This document shows, in pieces, positions 18,307 to 27,424 of a stretch of 47,518 nt of DNA. The DNA lies in contig CAITVK010000112.1 of the NCBI GenBank assembly GCA_903895845.1, forward strand, positions 1-47,518, given 5' to 3'. Within the stretch, counting starts at the first letter, position 1, and each line of letters starts with the position of its first letter. The notes under the pieces were generated by a model. It did no database searches and was not told the DNA's origin. It saw only the letters and a list, made by a program, of their open reading frames with translations. Source of the stretch: an uncultured Chitinophagaceae bacterium. GTDB lineage: Bacteria > Bacteroidota > Bacteroidia > Chitinophagales > Chitinophagaceae. Position numbers and translations under genes: made by a program.

Positions 18307-18355
18307 CCAAATAATCATTAAATTCTTACTCATAACAATTAAACATTAAAAAAAA

Positions 18356-18712
18356 ATGACAACACAAGAAATTGCAAACAACATGGTAAATCTTTGGAGA
18401 CAAGGTAAAGGCGCAGAAGTACAAGAAACAATGTATGCGGAAGATGCAAAAAGCGTTGAACCCAATGCTAACATGCTTCCATTAGAAATGATTGGATTAG
18501 ATGCACTGAAAACTAAAATGACTCATTTTCAAGGGAGCATTGAAGAATTTCATGGTATGACTATTTCAGATCCTATCGTGGCAGGGAAGTTTTTTGCCTT
18601 AACCTGGACCGTAGATGCAACTTTTAAAGGAAGGGGAAGAACAACGTTTGAAGAAGTATGTGTTTATGAAGTGAAAGAAGATAAAATTGTATTGGAGCAA
18701 TTCTTTTACTAG
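18356..18712 (+). CDS. SnoaL-like / nuclear transport factor 2-fold protein
   Basis: A 118-residue single-domain protein with the alpha+beta-barrel pattern of the SnoaL/NTF2 superfamily: an N-terminal helix (QEIANNMVNLWRQGKG), YAEDAKSVEPN, then beta-strands with AGKFFALTWTVDATFKGRGR and EEVCVYEVKEDKIVLEQFFY at the end. Members bind small hydrophobic ligands or act as isomerases, but no catalytic residue can be assigned here. It follows the SDR gene with a short AT-rich gap and ends just before a strong hairpin, so the two probably form one HxlR-controlled unit. Confidence 0.75.
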   Translation: MTTQEIANNMVNLWRQGKGAEVQETMYAEDAKSVEPNANMLPLEMIGLDALKTKMTHFQGSIEEFHGMTISDPIVAGKFFALTWTVDATFKGRGRTTFEEVCVYEVKEDKIVLEQFFY

Positions 18713-18743
18713 GTTATTTACTCCATTAAAAGTTATTTTGATT

Positions 18744-18784
18744 TTGTAATGAAGGCTTCGCTTTGAGCGAAGCCTTCATTACAA
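18744..18784. terminator. Bidirectional hairpin terminator between convergent genes
   Basis: A perfect 19-bp stem (18744-18762 with 18766-18784) closes a 3-base TTG loop; the core is GAAGGCTTCGCT. It lies between the end of the SnoaL-like gene (plus) and the end of the GH95 gene (minus), exactly where a shared terminator is expected. Neither side has a perfect U-tract. Confidence 0.8.
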
Positions 18785-18837
18785 TTCACCTTTGCAGTTG
18801 GGCTACTCTTCAAGGCTTGTACCGGATTGAGTAAGAG

Positions 18838-21138
18838 TTATTTCACCCCCCAACTATTGCACTCCAATACTTTCAATTGAAGTGGTGTTATTTCAAAGGA
18901 ACTGGGTTTTGTTCCAGAATAGAGAATTGCCTCCTCCCCTTTTGGTAAAGTGAGGGTTATTAATCCGTCCTGTTGAGACATCTTCACCGTTTTTGATGCT
19001 ACTAGTTTTACCGTTCCTTTCATGTCCGTTTTAATAGTGCAGGGTTCACCTGCCAGACTCTTTACGCTGATAAATTTGGTAATACCTTCCTTTTTTACAG
19101 CACTCACCACAAAGCCACCTTCAGCGCGAAGGTTATAAAAACTTGCGTCCTTCCAAGCAGACGGGAAGGCAGGGAACACCCTTATTTTACCGCCCCAACT
19201 TTGTAATAACATATCCAGTTCGGAACGAGAAGAAGCAATGGGCGACTCGAAAGTAGGCCAACCATTTTCGCTGTACAACGTGTTGGGCGTAACAGTAGGA
19301 CCAGTACGGGGATTCAGTATAATCAGGGAACGATTAAGGTATTTTAAAGCCGAATCTCCATTACCAACGGCTGCCCAAAGAGAAGATGCCCCATTAAACT
19401 TAAACATACAATCGTCGCCATTGAAGCTGGTGAAATGTTCGATGGATTGTTTCATTAACGAAAGCCTTTCGGGTTGTTCATCAATATTCATTTCATACAA
19501 CGGAAAGATACCAAACAGGTGGCTATAATGGCGATGAGGCTTTGCAAAAGGTATATCCTTACCCAACATGATACCCGTGGAATCAATGGGATAATCTGCC
19601 ATTTTATCCAAGATATTTTTCCACTCTGCCACTTGAGGTTTATCAACTTTAAGCCTATTGGCAGATTCAATCAACGTTTTATATCCCCATTTTGCCAAGG
19701 CGATATTGAGGCTGGTCTCATTGGCATTGCCATATTCATCTGAGAAAGTGTAAGGGATATGGTATTTGCCATCATCGCCCAGTTTCATGATACGGGTATA
19801 GACAGTAAACGTCTTTTTTAGTAATGGATAGATAGAATTCCGCAGTCTTTCATCATCCATAGATAATTGATTATGGATATAAAATAGTTGCATCAACCAA
19901 GGCAAAGCGATGAGGTGCATCGGACTTTTGTTGGTTGTGTTTAGTCCCACAGCAGCATTCAAATCATCATAACCAACAGGATTTCCCAAAGCAGCACAAT
20001 CATTTCTAAATTCTGGCGGCACATTGCCTATCAATTGATCGGTATGCTTTTCAATCAGTTTATAAAGCGCATCCGCTATATCCAAATGATTGGTAGTGCC
20101 TAAGGTGTAATAAGCCAACTGGATATTTAGGTTCGTCCAATAAGCCGCCCAAACAGAAGGTTTAAACCAAGGGCCCATCAAGTCAACAACAGGACGATTG
20201 GCACGGGTGGCACTAGCTAGTTTATATAATTGAATCCAATAGAAACTCTCCAAACGGGCATCGGGGAGGGTCACAAAACTCGCAGGATAGTAGTTATGCC
20301 ACCAAGTGCGATGTGCTTTCTCAACTAAATTCATGTCCTTTTTCTGTGCTGCTTTGATGGTAGCGATGGCATCAGTCGCAGAACCCGATGCAGGGACTAA
20401 TTTACTAGCCCAACGATTGGCGACTGTAATCAATATCGTTTTTGAGTTATCTGTGTTTGTATGGTTGCACCAAGCGGTGGCATAATCATCGCCCTCTAAT
20501 AAAGGTTGGGTAGTTACTTCAATGTCCTCTTTGGTTTCTGTTACGAAAGGGGGATTCGGGATATAAACTCCCTTATCTCGATTTGGCTGCACCGTAGGGC
20601 GCGGATGATTGCCTTGTTCGGGGCGGAAAGAACAGCTAAGGCTATTTTCCTCACCCGTTGTTTTAATATTCAATACAATAAATTCCTCTTCCGAAGGAAC
20701 AAAGCAACGAATAGAAGCAGTCCCCTTGGTGGTGGTAATTGTACCTGTAATCTCAGCATTCCATAAGTCTGTACGGAAACTTGAAGATGTAATAGTACCA
20801 ACAGGGGTGAGTAACAAACGACCTATCGGCAACCTGCCAAATGGGTTGGTGCTTTTGATGTTTTTAGACCGATGGTCATAAACATCTGTTCGGCCTATCT
20901 CAAAGGAAAGTGTATTTTCTTTTTGCTTATCCTCAAAAAGGATTGCACCTAGCAAACCATTTCCTACAAACGGCCCTTCGTAATAATCGGCAGGCATCTT
21001 ATCCCACACCATATCGTGCTTGGCTAGGAACTGTTGCCAATCGACTTTTAGTTGTACTTGGGCACTTGTATTAGAGCCAAATAGACTAAAAAGGGTCACT
21101 ACAAAAACAACAATCTGTATTATTAATTTATGTCTCAT
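18838..21138 (-). CDS. GH95-like alpha-L-fucosidase/alpha-L-galactosidase, secreted
   Basis: A 766-residue protein with a signal peptide (residues about 1-26, ending SNTSAQ). The N-terminal beta-domain carries GPFVGNGLLGAILFE, typical of GH95, followed by an (alpha/alpha)6 barrel. Positions matching GH95 catalytic residues are visible: N336/N338 in WTNLNIQL, E468 in FSDEYGN, the HRHYSHLFGIFPLYE block (535-549) and the GDD near 574-576. The C-terminal FPSAWKDASFYNLRAEGGF stretch is also characteristic. Several canonical tryptophans are replaced (SDE for SPE, FKFNG for TGWS), so it is a divergent member and its exact sugar specificity is uncertain. It is divergently transcribed from the beta-helix gene, suggesting a shared glycan target. 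Confidence 0.75.
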   Translation of the reverse strand: MRHKLIIQIVVFVVTLFSLFGSNTSAQVQLKVDWQQFLAKHDMVWDKMPADYYEGPFVGNGLLGAILFEDKQKENTLSFEIGRTDVYDHRSKNIKSTNPFGRLPIGRLLLTPVGTITSSSFRTDLWNAEITGTITTTKGTASIRCFVPSEEEFIVLNIKTTGEENSLSCSFRPEQGNHPRPTVQPNRDKGVYIPNPPFVTETKEDIEVTTQPLLEGDDYATAWCNHTNTDNSKTILITVANRWASKLVPASGSATDAIATIKAAQKKDMNLVEKAHRTWWHNYYPASFVTLPDARLESFYWIQLYKLASATRANRPVVDLMGPWFKPSVWAAYWTNLNIQLAYYTLGTTNHLDIADALYKLIEKHTDQLIGNVPPEFRNDCAALGNPVGYDDLNAAVGLNTTNKSPMHLIALPWLMQLFYIHNQLSMDDERLRNSIYPLLKKTFTVYTRIMKLGDDGKYHIPYTFSDEYGNANETSLNIALAKWGYKTLIESANRLKVDKPQVAEWKNILDKMADYPIDSTGIMLGKDIPFAKPHRHYSHLFGIFPLYEMNIDEQPERLSLMKQSIEHFTSFNGDDCMFKFNGASSLWAAVGNGDSALKYLNRSLIILNPRTGPTVTPNTLYSENGWPTFESPIASSRSELDMLLQSWGGKIRVFPAFPSAWKDASFYNLRAEGGFVVSAVKKEGITKFISVKSLAGEPCTIKTDMKGTVKLVASKTVKMSQQDGLITLTLPKGEEAILYSGTKPSSFEITPLQLKVLECNSWGVK

Positions 21139-21482
21139 TTATTGGCAAACAATTTTAATTCTCAGTATAGCACCAAGCAGTTTATTGGTGTGTGTATTAA
21201 GCAAATTGAAAGAAAAAGCGAATACGATACCATTCCCATTGTCCCAATAGATAGACTAGCTTAATCAAAGTTTAAAATAGCTATGTCTCAGCGGGTATTC
21301 AATTCCACTATTCCTTTTTTAAATTAGTATAAAGAATTTTTAATCTACTCAACAATATTTGTTTTGGATAGCCAGAACATCCAATTGCAACATATAGATA
21401 GTGTAATACTTACAATAATACTTTCCTTTGCGGAAGTGTTGAAAGAACGCTTTTCAATACAATTCAACGAATTAATATTGCC
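21139..21482. other. Intergenic region between divergent GH95 and beta-helix genes
   Basis: This 344-bp AT-rich stretch must hold both divergent promoters. I found no clean TTG-N19-TAnnTTTG match on either strand, no strong hairpin and no credible small gene. Confidence 0.4.
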
Positions 21483-24400
21483 ATGTTTAAGTCTATTCAA
21501 ATACAGATGCTGCCTGCTCGTTGGATATTATTGTGCTTTACCACCATATTTCTTCTTTCAATCAACTCATTAAGGGCACAAACTGTAACGATTTATGCCT
21601 CACCAAATGGCGTTGATACAGGCAACGGCTTCAATTCATTCAGTTCTGTCAATCTGAAAAGAGCTGCACTTGTAGCTAAATCTTATCCTACAGATACTGT
21701 CACCATCCTACTGATGGACGGCATCTACACCCAGTTAAATCTGGATAGCACTAACACTAGAAACAGCACCACTCCCGTTTGTTACAAAGCAATCAATAGA
21801 GCAAAAGCCATCTTTCAAGTGCTTACAAACATCAGTACCACTGCTTTTCAACCCATTCCAGATAGTATCGTTCAGCGTATTGTAGATAGTACTGCCAAGA
21901 CTAAAGTGATGCAATTGCCACTTGCTTCCTACAAGCTAAAGAATATGAATGTGTGGCCTAACACCTTCAGTCTATCCGCCCTCACCTCTCCTAAGTTCTA
22001 TAACAATGGCGTGCCATTGCCCATGAGTCGTTATCCAAAAGATTCCGCCATGACCATGAAGAAAGTACTGAATAATGGCATAAGTGGTAAACAACCCGGT
22101 GGTACATTCATTTACAGGGATACGACCCGATTCAAATATTGGTTGAAGGCAATCAATGATGATGGGCTATACCTCAGCGGTGCGTGGCGGGTGCCTTGGC
22201 AGATAGATGTAGTGAAAACTAAATTTATTGATACCCTAGCCGACACCTTGCAGCAAGTAATTGGAATTTCTGGTGGATTGGGCGATAAATATACCCGTCC
22301 TTATGGCAATGGCAAGGAGCCTTATTGGGCAATCAACCTGGTAGAAGAAATCAGTATGCCCGGTGAATGGAGCATCAACTTCAGGACTAAGATGTTGTAT
22401 ATGTGGCTGCCCGACAATGCTCAGTTGCAAGTGGCAAGTGACCCAACTCAATCTGCAATCAGTCTCTCGGGTGTAAATAATACTAGCTTTCAAGGCATTG
22501 TGATGGATGGAGGAGCAGGCGACGGCTTTACACTAAACAACTGCAACAACATCACTATTGCAGGTTGTGACATCTACAATTGCTCGGGTAATGGTATCAC
22601 TATTACGGGTGGGAAGAACTGTACCATTCAGAGTAATGACATTCATCACATGGGAGGCAATGCCATCAAAATAGCTTCTGCCAATTATTTGTCCGACCAA
22701 AAGAATGTGGTGCTTTGCAATCATCGAGTAGTTAATAATCACTTGTACACGCTCGCTACAGAGAAACAGGTTTACTATTGTGGCGTTGATATGTCCACCG
22801 CCATTGGTGCCTACATTGGCTATAATCTAATGCACGATATTCCTCAGATTGCAGTCTACTTTGGTGGCAATAGCAATAAGATGGAGTATAATGAGGTATA
22901 TAATGCCCAAACAAAATATGGTGGTGCTGCCGTGTTTTACAGAACGGGGAACTTTGCTGACAGAGGGAATGTTTTGCAGTATAACTATGTGCACGATTCG
23001 CCCCTTGGTGGTGGACTTTCCGAAGACAATAATGGCACAGGGGATAGTATGACCTATAATATCCTGACCTCACTGGCATTAGGAACCAACAATAATGGAG
23101 GCTATGCCGATGCGTTTACCAATAATGTCTATGCAAACATCACTACGGCGCATTCTAGTGCCATTACCAAAGACACGAGTGCTACTTACATTAAAAACTA
23201 TCAAAACCTACAGACCATATACAATAGCAGTGCGGCATATAGAGCGGCTTATCCTAGTGTAGCTGCTATGTTGGATACCACTAAGAAAGCCAATAAAGCA
23301 TTCACTTCTTTGGAATGGGACCAGTTTAATTGCGGGGTTTTCATCAATAACAGTATTGCCTTTGGTGGCATTAAAGACACGGCTTTCTTCAATACAAATG
23401 GGACTCAAAAAACAAGTGCAATGCTTGCCACTGCAACAGCCTTTAAAACCTATGGCACGGTGGTACACAACAATTGTAAGTACACAGGCAAACTTCCTAC
23501 TACGCCTGTTCCGTTCGATATGAACTGGCTCAAATCATTGGGGGCTTTCGATAGAACCTGCGGAAAAGACTGGCATATCAACCGGATTGGGCTTTATAAA
23601 GATGCTTATCGAACGACTATCGACAGTAATTTCACCAAAGGAATCAGTCCCACAATCACTTGGCAACAGGATAGCATCAATGGCGATACAGTTATAGTTA
23701 GGGCAATCATTACCAATCCAAATATTGCCAATAACATTTCATCGGTACAGTTTTATCTGGATAGTAGTGCTGCAACGCCTGCTGGCATCACCCAGACTTC
23801 CCTATCCTACGACACCCTACTAGTAAGTGCAACTTTTACGAAGCTTGCGGCAGGGAGTCATGCTATTGGTTTCACTATCTATGATGCACCGAACTGGCAG
23901 TATAATTCGGCATTGGATACATTTTCTATCCTGAAAACATTACCTGTTCAAACAATCAAACTTGTTGGAAAAGCAAATGGTTGTGAGGCAACCCTTATTT
24001 GGACGGCTGTGAATGGAAGTAATATCAATCAGTATGAAGTGCAGCAAAGTGCGGATGGAATCCATTTTGAGACGATCAATACGATTGAGGCTAAGTCTAC
24101 TATTGGAACTGATAATTACGGCTTCAATATCAATCAATCTAACCTTCCTCTTTCCTATTATCGATTAAAAATGATTACTAAAAGTGGGGAAACGAGTTTT
24201 AGTAATACTGTTTCTTTACGAATTAATTGTTTGAATGCCTTGTTGACAGTCTTCCCTAATCCTGCCAAAACAATCTTGAAAGTTGCCTATACGTCCACTA
24301 TTACGCAGCAAACAACACTCGCTTTGATAGATGTGAATGGGAAAAAAGTAGTTGCCCAAAACTATAAGGTGACCGAAGGGAATAATGATTGTCAGGTAAA

Positions 24401-24491
24401 TGTAGCGGCTCTTCCTGCTGGCACTTATTTGTTACTCTTAACCAACACAGATGGGCTATTGGCAAAGAAAACGGTGGTGGTAACGAAGTAG
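21483..24491 (+). CDS. T9SS-secreted right-handed beta-helix protein (GH141-like glycan enzyme)
   Basis: 1,002 residues in this order: signal peptide (1-33, ending SINSLRAQ); an N-terminal region with ILLMDGIY and SPKFYNNGVPLPMSRYP, which resembles GH141/pectate-lyase-like enzymes; a right-handed parallel beta-helix (about 320-620) with repeated N-rich rungs such as NNCNNITIAGCDIYNCSGNG; a beta-sandwich region (about 735-815); an Fn3-like stretch beginning LPVQTIKL (about 819); and a C-terminal type A T9SS sorting domain (about 920-1002) with VFPNPAKT and LPAGTYLLLL. It is therefore expected outside the cell or surface-attached. The family assignment beyond beta-helix is tentative; activity on a fucosylated or pectic glycan would fit the GH95 and GH42 neighbours. 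Confidence 0.82.
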   Translation: MFKSIQIQMLPARWILLCFTTIFLLSINSLRAQTVTIYASPNGVDTGNGFNSFSSVNLKRAALVAKSYPTDTVTILLMDGIYTQLNLDSTNTRNSTTPVCYKAINRAKAIFQVLTNISTTAFQPIPDSIVQRIVDSTAKTKVMQLPLASYKLKNMNVWPNTFSLSALTSPKFYNNGVPLPMSRYPKDSAMTMKKVLNNGISGKQPGGTFIYRDTTRFKYWLKAINDDGLYLSGAWRVPWQIDVVKTKFIDTLADTLQQVIGISGGLGDKYTRPYGNGKEPYWAINLVEEISMPGEWSINFRTKMLYMWLPDNAQLQVASDPTQSAISLSGVNNTSFQGIVMDGGAGDGFTLNNCNNITIAGCDIYNCSGNGITITGGKNCTIQSNDIHHMGGNAIKIASANYLSDQKNVVLCNHRVVNNHLYTLATEKQVYYCGVDMSTAIGAYIGYNLMHDIPQIAVYFGGNSNKMEYNEVYNAQTKYGGAAVFYRTGNFADRGNVLQYNYVHDSPLGGGLSEDNNGTGDSMTYNILTSLALGTNNNGGYADAFTNNVYANITTAHSSAITKDTSATYIKNYQNLQTIYNSSAAYRAAYPSVAAMLDTTKKANKAFTSLEWDQFNCGVFINNSIAFGGIKDTAFFNTNGTQKTSAMLATATAFKTYGTVVHNNCKYTGKLPTTPVPFDMNWLKSLGAFDRTCGKDWHINRIGLYKDAYRTTIDSNFTKGISPTITWQQDSINGDTVIVRAIITNPNIANNISSVQFYLDSSAATPAGITQTSLSYDTLLVSATFTKLAAGSHAIGFTIYDAPNWQYNSALDTFSILKTLPVQTIKLVGKANGCEATLIWTAVNGSNINQYEVQQSADGIHFETINTIEAKSTIGTDNYGFNINQSNLPLSYYRLKMITKSGETSFSNTVSLRINCLNALLTVFPNPAKTILKVAYTSTITQQTTLALIDVNGKKVVAQNYKVTEGNNDCQVNVAALPAGTYLLLLTNTDGLLAKKTVVVTK

Positions 24492-24647
24492 GTAATTGAA
24501 AGTCATATATAGATTTGAATATTGCATAAATGTCTCATCAAACTTTCAGTTCCTTGTTTCCAATTATTCAGAAGCTCTTACCCGTGAAAGATATAAAACT
24601 GCAATTAGCTAAGTCATGAAATAGACTCAGATATTCTTGTGATAAGG

Positions 24648-25583
24648 TCATCTTGGCCCCACAAACCTATCCCCGTTAAAATGTATCATGTGTTCTGGAA
24701 AATCAACCAACCAAACCTCTGTATCCCAAGCAATATTTGTTGAATGTTTTTTAAACTCAGAAAAATCAGGAAAGGCAGTAACGTAAACTTTACCAACTTT
24801 ACAATCCTTGAGAAGCTCCTCCAACTCAACAACTCTTTTGGGCGAAACTGGACCATGGGAAGTAACAGCTTCTATTAAATAGAGCCAGTTCTTTTCCCTA
24901 TCAAATAAAACAACATCGGGTAGTTTGCTATGTTCAGTTATTGGTATCCCGATTTCCAGCATTACTTCTCTGTCAACGTAAAGATCTTTGTTGGCAGTAT
25001 CTCCAAGGTAAAGAACAATACTTCCATTGGCAAACCTAGCAGCAAACTCATGAATAATAGCAGCTTGGACAACATTGTGTTTTCCGGCAGAAAGTTTTAT
25101 AGTCTCCCCATTGCTAAGTGTTACAGGAATTAAATTGAGTTCCCTTTCGTTTGCATAACGTTTAGAAAGTTCCCCAAATTTAGATTTAAATAATTCACTT
25201 GCCTCATTCCACCCCTTAGTTCCAAATGTCTTGATTGCTTGCAGAGCTTCTGTTGTTAGTGCATAATGCGCCTTGGGACTATTTACTGGCAAAAGTGGAT
25301 TGTCTGGGTTATAGTTTGCAATTCTTGCTTGAACAAATTGATGGAGCACTTGTCTTCGGAATGTTTCTCTTGTATTTGGTGCGTACTCTTTTTTATACAC
25401 CTCCCTACAGAAAGCCATTATTCCTTTAGAAACTTTTTCACTTTTAGCTGTAGCATCTTTCCATTTATCCTTTGGCTTTATTCCGCAAAGCGCCAACAAA
25501 GTATAAGCAGAAATCTCATTCTGCTGAGCCAGCGGCAGTCCTAGTTCTTTAAGTATTTCTTTTGCCTCATCTACTTTGTTCAT
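24648..25583 (-). CDS. BsuBI/PstI-family type II restriction endonuclease
   Basis: A 311-residue protein matching the BsuBI/PstI restriction endonuclease family. The N-terminal part (about 1-140) is the family's helical region, and the C-terminal part holds the PD-(D/E)xK-type core: LYLGDTANKDLYVD, LPDVVLFD (D223), then WLYLIEAVTSHGP (E238), followed by a conserved helix (RVVELEELL). Family members cut CTGCAG. It overlaps the end of the upstream methyltransferase gene by 17 bp, so the methyltransferase is made first in the transcript. Specificity is inferred from the family. Confidence 0.88.
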   Translation of the reverse strand: MNKVDEAKEILKELGLPLAQQNEISAYTLLALCGIKPKDKWKDATAKSEKVSKGIMAFCREVYKKEYAPNTRETFRRQVLHQFVQARIANYNPDNPLLPVNSPKAHYALTTEALQAIKTFGTKGWNEASELFKSKFGELSKRYANERELNLIPVTLSNGETIKLSAGKHNVVQAAIIHEFAARFANGSIVLYLGDTANKDLYVDREVMLEIGIPITEHSKLPDVVLFDREKNWLYLIEAVTSHGPVSPKRVVELEELLKDCKVGKVYVTAFPDFSEFKKHSTNIAWDTEVWLVDFPEHMIHFNGDRFVGPR

Positions 25584-27213
25584 TTACGAATATATGTGCT
25601 ATACCAAAATAGCTGTTAATAAAGTCATCAATACCAGTATAAGACAAACTCTTTTGTACAATAATCTCATTGCCTATCTGTTTAATATCTTCTAATGGGG
25701 GCAATGGCATCTCTCTCAGTTCAGTAGCACTTACATTGATGTTGCCATTAAAAGTCCGGAAATACGTATCAAAAAGATTACTGTTTAATAAAGCACATAA
25801 CCCTAATAGCTCATTATTCTCAAGATCCCCATCAGGGCGGTAGATATAATTAAGATGGTTTTCAATCCCAATGTATTCAGCTTGTGCTATATCGGCAAAA
25901 TAAGGTGCCGCCACCAACCTGCTTTTGTCGTCTTTAGCACTAAAGCGTCTGAGTAGAATGTAATTTTTGTTTGGCAGTAACAACGACCTAGTCTCATCAC
26001 AAAATTGTATGTATTGTGGTTTGTCTCGTTTTGTAACAGGCCACTCAAAGTGCATCTTGCTGGTATTAACCAACTGATAAAGCGGCACTAAATAGATAGT
26101 CCCATTTTGGTATTGATTAAACAAATATTTCGTTGCCCTAAATGAAACAACAGGACCTGTTGATATTTTAATATTATAAGCACTTAAACTTCCGGACCAT
26201 GACTTAAACAACTTTATTACATTATCATCAATCTCATTGGTTGGCAAATGAATGATTTTCTCTTTTGAATGATAGTTTATCAATTCATTCGTTCGATACT
26301 TCTTCTGTTTATGATTCCCAATATCATTTATGCCGCTGGAATGAGTGACCACTATCTCGGGAAGGTGCGTATCAAGATGCTGCTTTTTCCCTTTCAAGAT
26401 TAATGTTTCTTGTAGGATATTGTCCTTTTCAAAAGCATCAGTCCTAGAACCGAATAAATGGATGTGTTCTATTTCTATTTCTCTAAAAAACGCTTCCCTA
26501 AAAGCCCTGAAATAATTACCAGAGGTAAAACTTCTAGGCGTAATAAATACAAGTTGCCCTTTATCTTTCAACAATTTTGCAGCAACCATCATGAAAATGG
26601 AGTAGATATTTGGTTGCCCCCAAACAATAGACCTAGCAGCTATCGCTCTATCATCATCTTTTGGTATTTTGAAATAAGGAGGGTTTGAAATAACTATATC
26701 ATAAGTCTTCACTTGTTCATTGAAGAACAAAGGGACTGATTTCTCAAAACAAATCTTATTATCTAGTACAAAATCATTTGCGGAAAGTGTTATTTCAAGA
26801 TAAATATTCTGGTTTAAGAGCCAACCTTTCAGGTAATCAAGAACAATTTTAAGGCATGGCAGAATATCATTGTCTGTTTCATAAACAACCAATTCTATCT
26901 CTTTTATTTCTTTATTGTGAGATACGAGATGCTCTATTAACGAACAAGAAAGAATAGCCATACCACACCCAGGGTCAAGAATTTTTATTTTGGAACAGCT
27001 CATTTTCACCAACCCAGACATAAAGTCTGCAATACCTTTTGGGGTAAAGAATTGTCCTTTCTCTTTTTTATGCGTAGAAGACGCAGAATTAGCATAGACC
27101 TTACCAAGCCTTTCTGCAAACAAGCTAGGCAACTCATTTAGAAAAGGACATATATCATCTATAGCATTAGAAGAAGAAGAAGAAGAAGTATGTAGTCTGC
27201 TGTTTATTCTCAT
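25567..27213 (-). CDS. N6-adenine DNA methyltransferase of the BsuBI/PstI-like system
   Basis: A 548-residue class I methyltransferase. GQFFTPKGIADFM (about 53-65) is the usual lead-in, DPGCGMAIL (80-88) is the AdoMet-binding motif I, and SNPPYF (176-181) is the catalytic motif IV of N6-adenine enzymes. The C-terminal half serves as target recognition domain. Its partner is the downstream overlapping endonuclease, and methylation of CTGCAG is expected by family. A short GAA/TTC microsatellite (27170-27188) encodes six serines near residue 10. CTGCAG sites occur in this window (for example 3742, 4000, 6940, 7381 and 7801), consistent with protection by modification rather than site avoidance. 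Confidence 0.88.
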   Translation of the reverse strand: MRINSRLHTSSSSSSNAIDDICPFLNELPSLFAERLGKVYANSASSTHKKEKGQFFTPKGIADFMSGLVKMSCSKIKILDPGCGMAILSCSLIEHLVSHNKEIKEIELVVYETDNDILPCLKIVLDYLKGWLLNQNIYLEITLSANDFVLDNKICFEKSVPLFFNEQVKTYDIVISNPPYFKIPKDDDRAIAARSIVWGQPNIYSIFMMVAAKLLKDKGQLVFITPRSFTSGNYFRAFREAFFREIEIEHIHLFGSRTDAFEKDNILQETLILKGKKQHLDTHLPEIVVTHSSGINDIGNHKQKKYRTNELINYHSKEKIIHLPTNEIDDNVIKLFKSWSGSLSAYNIKISTGPVVSFRATKYLFNQYQNGTIYLVPLYQLVNTSKMHFEWPVTKRDKPQYIQFCDETRSLLLPNKNYILLRRFSAKDDKSRLVAAPYFADIAQAEYIGIENHLNYIYRPDGDLENNELLGLCALLNSNLFDTYFRTFNGNINVSATELREMPLPPLEDIKQIGNEIIVQKSLSYTGIDDFINSYFGIAHIFVNEQSR

Positions 27214-27364
27214 TAGAGAGTAAAGATAATTGGAATATCTATTTTATAAAATGAATAACTATTCACATCAGACATTTTTAGATTTAAAAACAGTTTACTC
27301 CAATACTACCCTAAATAAAAAAGCTATAGTAAATAACGTTTTTGAGGTGTAATACAAAAGTAAA

Positions 27365-27414
27365 TGCAGGTTACCCATTACGAGTTACGGGTATCTAGTA
27401 ATGGGTAACCTGCA
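27365..27414. terminator. Hairpin terminator downstream of the AAA+ ATPase gene
   Basis: TGCAGGTTACCCATTA (27365-27380) is perfectly complementary to 27399-27414, a 16-bp stem with an 18-base loop, beginning 11 bases after the ATPase stop codon. On the minus strand it is followed by ATTTACTTTTGT, a weak U-rich tail. It separates the ATPase gene from the restriction-modification pair. Confidence 0.7.
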
Positions 27415-27424
27415 ATTGAATCTT

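Noticed and set aside
14184-24491. A complete polysaccharide utilisation locus
   Set aside because: No susC/susD pair or sensor-regulator of that type is present, and an unrelated redox cassette interrupts the enzymes.
27170-27188. Phase-variable switch in the methyltransferase
   Set aside because: The repeat unit is a triplet, so copy changes do not shift the frame.
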